A program made the position numbers and the translations under genes. From Lingula anatina (lineage: Eukaryota > Brachiopoda > Lingulata > Lingulida > Lingulidae), in assembly GCF_001039355.2 (NCBI RefSeq), contig NW_019774513.1:912470-976469 (forward strand): DNA of 64,000 bases, written 5' to 3'. Under the pieces are notes generated by a model, which made no database searches, was not told the DNA's origin, and saw only the letters and a program-made list of their open reading frames with translations. How positions within the stretch are numbered: position 1 is the stretch's first letter; each line of letters opens with the position of its first letter. This document shows positions 60,001 to 64,000 of the stretch, piece after piece.

Positions 60001-62137
60001 TTACTGATGACAAAAAATATATCCTCAATTTTTTTTTTAATTTGTGATGAAATAGATGATGACATGGAAAAGATTTTCACCCTATTAAAATTTTTTTTTA
60101 AATCCATGATAAAATAGATGATGACGTGAAAAGGATTCTTAATACTTAAAGGTTTTTTGTCATAGTTGAAAGTATGATGATGATGATGTAAAAATATAAC
60201 ATCAAAAGTTTAGAGTTGTCATAATAATTAGCTGATGACAGAAATAGTATAAGTCAATAAGAAAAAGTACATTAGTTAAGAATAATAAAAATGTTTATTA
60301 ACTATTTGATTTTTATTTAATATTTTTGCTTATTTCAAATTAGCAGATTACTTTAAAAGTTTAGTGACTTGATAAATTGATGGCATTTTTCTAACTGAAA
60401 TTTGATCCTATCCATACTAGTAATGTAAAATATTAAATTAAAATCTTGCAGGTCTCTACTTGCTGTGAATTACATGGTACAGCTAATGCAATATCAAGCC
60501 ATCAGACCCCCCCCCCCCCCAAACATCTTCACAGCCACCTGCACGTACACACAAAGCACTAGAGACCACTCAAATTGTCTAAGTTATTCAGACTTATTCA
60601 GACTACGGTAGCTATTCCCTTTCTTGTTTATTTCTCCCAAAGACACTGATAAATGATATTTATGGTTTATCTAAGCAGATCAATCTACCTAATCTGCAAA
60701 TTATTTTTTATTGCTATTGATTCTGTAAGGTTGCATTTTGCTTAGAGAAGTGCACTGGGACTGATATTTTACTGCGTGTACTGTAACTTTGTGATTTGAT
60801 GAAGACAAACTATCAGTGGAACTTATTCACAGAAGGGATAAGATTGCCTCTTGATTAGTTTGACTGGTAACTAGATGCTGCATATTCTTGGGTTACATAA
60901 GCCGTTTAAGGTTTTACTATAGATCTGGAATAAGGTGACAGTGGCACGTCTGTGACTGTCACCATAAACTTAACAATGGGTTGTTTGGCTAGCTGTCAGA
61001 TACCCTGGTCAGCAACCACGGATGTAAAGGAGTAAGTATAGCAGAAACATGTCATCTTGGGATTTGCAGAAGTAGTTTCATCTCATCTCATCTCATTCAA
61101 TCTCATTCATATAAAGCTTATCTATGGTTCAGCATGGTACTTTGTATTCTATGTTGTACTTGAGGAAGTCATTTATGTATATATGATTTGTATCTGAGTA
61201 TCTAATCCAACTGATGCTTTGGAAGTTTGATATTTTCCTCTCTATATTCGGTATAGCTGCAAGGCAAGTCTAACCTGTTCGTCTGTGCCAAGATGTTTTG
61301 TCTGTTAAAAGGTTTGTACTTGTCCAAGTGTGAGTGTTTATCATTGGGGTAAGGCACAGGTGAGTGCATATGAGCTCCTGTGTTTAACGCCTTACCCCAG
61401 GCAACATGGCTGTGAGGTACAGGTACAGGTAGTGCTTGCGCGGTGCAGGCACTGGCTCTCCACTTTGTTTACATTAGTTTTTCAAGTTGTATGAACAACG
61501 TGCCTTCCAGACAATTGATCAAACAATTGTAATCAATTTTGAACCAGTGCTCGGAGAACTACATGCTGTGGACCCAACAGGTCAATTGCAATACCCACTG
61601 CTAAACAGGAGCCTTTGTATAGGTAGTGCATTTTGATTGAAGTAGAGGGTTTTTTAAAAATCCAGTGTGAATGTGCCCAGTGTTTATTGGCAAGGGATGA
61701 TGTTTTAAATTTATCACTGCTAGTACTTCCTGTGATTGTTAGAGCAGAAGGTGGTTCCAAGTTGGCAACCGCTGGGTTCTGTTTGGCAGTAATTTCACTT
61801 GTTTGTACAGTTTAACATCAAGTTTTGCTTTTGAAGACTGTGGTGAATCTAGTCATTGAAGACTTGGGGTCTCTGTTTTGGTAGGACATCTGGCAATTTG
61901 CAGTATTTTAAAAACATTTATTCACTGGCTTTATTTTTATACATGTACTGTAGTAACATGTTTTTTTTCAGTGATCAGATGAGGATGTAAATCCTCACTT
62001 GGCAAACTTTGATGTGTGACTTGGAGATAAGCTTCTGTAATGGGTTTTTGCTATAACTTTTGCTTGATACCAATTGATATAAATTTCCAGTTGTACTTTT
62101 CTTCTTGTAACTAATGTTTAACCATTTTGTATTACAG
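57009..62137 (+). other. RIN-like intron 5
   Basis: 5.1 kb AT-rich intron. It contains three imperfect repeats at 59881-60140, a C-run near 60510, a TCTCA-type run at about 61078-61110 and many chance open frames. No extra exon is supported: exons 5 and 6 join perfectly (CT|A, Leu). Confidence 0.65.
59881..60140. repeat. Imperfect repeated unit (three cores)
   Basis: A core like GATAAAATAGATGATGACATG followed by AAAAG occurs at about 59881, 60043 and 60105. The first and third also share TTCTTAA and GTCATAGTT downstream. Looks like old tandem duplication. Confidence 0.6.
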
Positions 62138-62229
62138 AGATGAACTGCCATGTAAGCTGGTCTTGCCCAAGGTTCTCAGTGCTGCCACCACTCATCAGGA
62201 GCTGGCCTCCCTGGCTCTACTAGGCCAAG
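62138..62229 (+). CDS. RIN: RIN-like exon 6 (SH2 end)
   Basis: Acceptor TTTTGTATTACAG, donor CAAG|GTATAT. One base completes Leu, then DELPCKLVLPKVLSAATTHQ and ELASLALLGQ, leaving phase 1. The DELPCKLVLPKVL segment closing the SH2 is a RIN/Sprint hallmark. Confidence 0.92.
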
Positions 62230-63259
62230 GTATATATGCGTGTGTGTGCATATGTCTGTGCGTGCACATGTATTGGAGAGCTGAATGTATAATGTGTACG
62301 AAATATTGAGGTGTTTCTGCTGGCACTGCAGTCAAACCTGCATGTCTCACATTGGCCATGTCAGCCATGAACAAGCCTGTTATCCATTCTCCTCTCATCC
62401 TATACCTCTCTCCTGGCTTAGAGCTTCATTCATGAAATCAAGCTATAGTGTTTCAAAAAATGGAAAGGGATATAGTTGGAGGTTTGAGGGGAGTGACTTT
62501 GACTTCAATTCCTGTATGGATTTTGGATTTGTAAATGGGGGAGGGATTGGGCTGGTTTGAAGCATCTGGCCTGTAGGAATAGGGTAGGAATGGGGAGGGG
62601 GAGAATGAGCGAGACCAAAGAAACTGGATTCTTCTATATTGATAGAGCAGGGTGTCTGCTTTTTTCATTATCACATAAACGGATTAAATATAGATATGTA
62701 TGGTGATTTATAAAATTGCTGCAGATGGGGGTTATGAAACCTTTTTTTTTTGTCTTTGTGAGAGAAGTGCAATATCCAGAATGTGTTTAGTGTCTGGGTT
62801 GGTTTCCATGCCCTCAAGCTTGTCCCAGTGGGAAGCTGTCAGCTTTAACAATACATGGAATTACCCCAGCACATGATTACTTTATCAATCAAACAGGACC
62901 ACTTATCTCAGGGGATGCATAGAAGATATAGTTAACATTGAGTCATGTTTTTTAATTATTGTTAATGCAGTTTTCCCTGGAGAGAGTGCATAGAGTGAGG
63001 TATATCTGTGTGCCATTGTTATGCCAGTTTGTGGAGGAGATTGCATTGGAAATTATTACACACAGTTACCATTGTCTGGATTAAACTGGAGGGCAAATTT
63101 TTATCTTTTGCCCCCTTTTAAGCCTAAAGTACTTTTAATATTGCTAGTAGTTCATATTATTTTAGCTAACATTATTTTAATAGTGCTACTTTATAAGTAA
63201 GTCTTATTCCTTCTTTCAACTCAGGTTAGTACAAAGTATGGTTTTTCTTTTTTTTACAG
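62230..63259 (+). other. RIN-like intron 6
   Basis: About 1 kb intron with a GT-rich start and a strong pyrimidine tract before the acceptor. Chance open frames on both strands only. Confidence 0.75.
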
Positions 63260-64000
63260 ATTTTTGGAGCTCTTCTCTTCATTGGACCAAATCAGCAACT
63301 TCCAGTAGTAGTGGTAGCAGGGAAATAGTGGAAATAGGGGACAGATTCCACATAGAAGCAGCCCTGTGGACATAGTGAAGAAGGTGGACAGTCCAGTGCA
63401 TTTAGAACCTAATCTGAAAAAAGGTGAAACTGGAGTTTCTGAACTAGTCCCACGCCAGCCATGTAGAATGGTGCAGAGGAGTTCAAGCAGCGGAAGCAAA
63501 AAGAAGACACCCAAATTAATACGCTCATCACAAAAACAGAACTCTAAGGTGTCAAAACGTGTCAGTGGATTTACTTTTGAATCATTTAGCCCCACAGGCT
63601 CAGCAGGATCAGTAAAGAGCTTACAACAGTCAAGCTTGCAACAGCCAAAGCCATGTTTCATTAGCACTGCTTCAATTCAGTTGTCCAGCGATGGGACTCT
63701 ACCTGGGCAGAATGTTGTGACCACGACTGGGCCTTCTTTTAGTGCAACCACCACTACACAGAGCTCTTCTACACAGGAACAACAAAGTCAGCCATCAATA
63801 TCATCAGATGCAAAACAGTCCCTGCTTACAGCATCAACGGTGACCACAACTACAACAACGTCAACGACTGTTACCTATGCGGTGCCACAGAAAGCAAAAG
63901 TATGCACAAAAACTGTCAGTCAATACCAGTCACAGGTTGCCTCAGAAAGTGTGAATAAAAATCTGGTGCATGCTCCAGTTGCATATAAGTCTACTGGAAT
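63260..64000 (+). CDS. RIN: RIN-like exon 7 (Ser/Thr-rich, partial, apparent frameshift)
   Basis: A strong acceptor (TTTTTTTTACAG) opens the exon. The incoming phase reads DFWSSSLHWTKSATSSSSGS, which fits the GQ-DFWSSSL junction expected after a RIN SH2, but this frame meets TAG at 63373-63375. From about 63321 another frame is open to the window end (more than 225 codons): SGNRGQIPHRSSPVDIVKKV, then KKKTPKLIRSSQKQNSKVSK, a Gln/Ser-rich part and TTTTTTSTT-like runs. The frames meet at GTAGCAGGGAAAT (about 63313-63325); one missing base would reconcile them. A sequencing or assembly error is most likely; an intact alternative acceptor is not obvious. The region is likely disordered, linking the SH2 to the distant VPS9 domain. 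Confidence 0.75.

Larger units (their letters stand above)
39952..64000 (+). other. RIN: Gene 2: Ras and Rab interactor (RIN)/Sprint family, 5' part
   Basis: Six phase-consistent exons (39952, 50630, 55316, 56824, 62138, 63260) encode an N-terminal low-complexity region, an SH2 domain and the start of a Ser/Thr-rich region that runs off the window. The sequence HPIWYLPNISRAGTIHLLQ, FIVRKSS, IEHFLIQ and DELPCKLVLPKVL matches the SH2 of RIN1-3 and Drosophila Sprint as I know them. Family members couple receptor tyrosine kinases and Ras to Rab5 through a C-terminal VPS9 exchange domain and an RA domain on endosomes. Those domains are not in this window. Four candidate first exons (20211, 20670, 45405, 54573) suggest alternative promoters. 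Confidence 0.85.

Noticed and set aside
63254-63667. 137-codon minus-strand open frame at the window end
   Set aside because: Antisense to RIN-like exon 7; no splice or start context supports it.

Overview
The window looks like draft nuclear DNA from an invertebrate animal. It is AT-rich, has long introns with short exons, GT-AG splice sites, many microsatellites and several short non-autonomous DNA transposons. I see no bacterial, phage or CRISPR features. The gene families and repeat style suit a lophotrochozoan such as a mollusc or annelid, but the species cannot be fixed from the sequence alone.

Region 1 (about 1-8.9 kb, + strand) holds the 3' nine coding exons of a multi-exon gene. The visible 731 residues are a long disordered Ser/Pro-rich region, a coiled coil and a C-terminal SAM domain. 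All exon phases agree. The 5' end lies outside the window and I could not name an ortholog. A 3' UTR and intergenic stretch follow, then a CpG-rich block at about 10.6-11.5 kb that looks like a promoter for the next gene.

Region 2 (about 11.9-31.5 kb) is a near-identical direct duplication of about 9.7-9.9 kb. Copy 1 is 11923-21808 and copy 2 is 21811-31515. The join sits exactly on the only N in the window (21809). Three transposon insertions differ between the copies, each with an intact empty site in the other. The best reading is two unmerged haplotypes placed in series by the assembler. Two putative first coding exons of the downstream gene lie in this block and so appear twice.

Region 3 (about 20-64 kb, + strand) is the 5' part of a Ras and Rab interactor (RIN)/Sprint gene, a Rab5 exchange factor family. 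Six exons encode an N-terminal region, an SH2 domain and the start of a Ser/Thr-rich linker. The VPS9 and RA domains must lie beyond the window. Besides the two exons in the duplicated block, two more candidate alternative first exons were found by matching splice phase: one at 45405 with a WLQVCCCC cysteine cluster and one at 54573 with a short basic/aromatic N-terminus. Each has a TATA-like box upstream. The last exon has an apparent one-base frameshift near 63320.

Introns carry PIF/Harbinger-like, piggyBac-like, hAT-like and unclassified terminal-inverted-repeat elements, and TA, CT, CA and TAA microsatellites.
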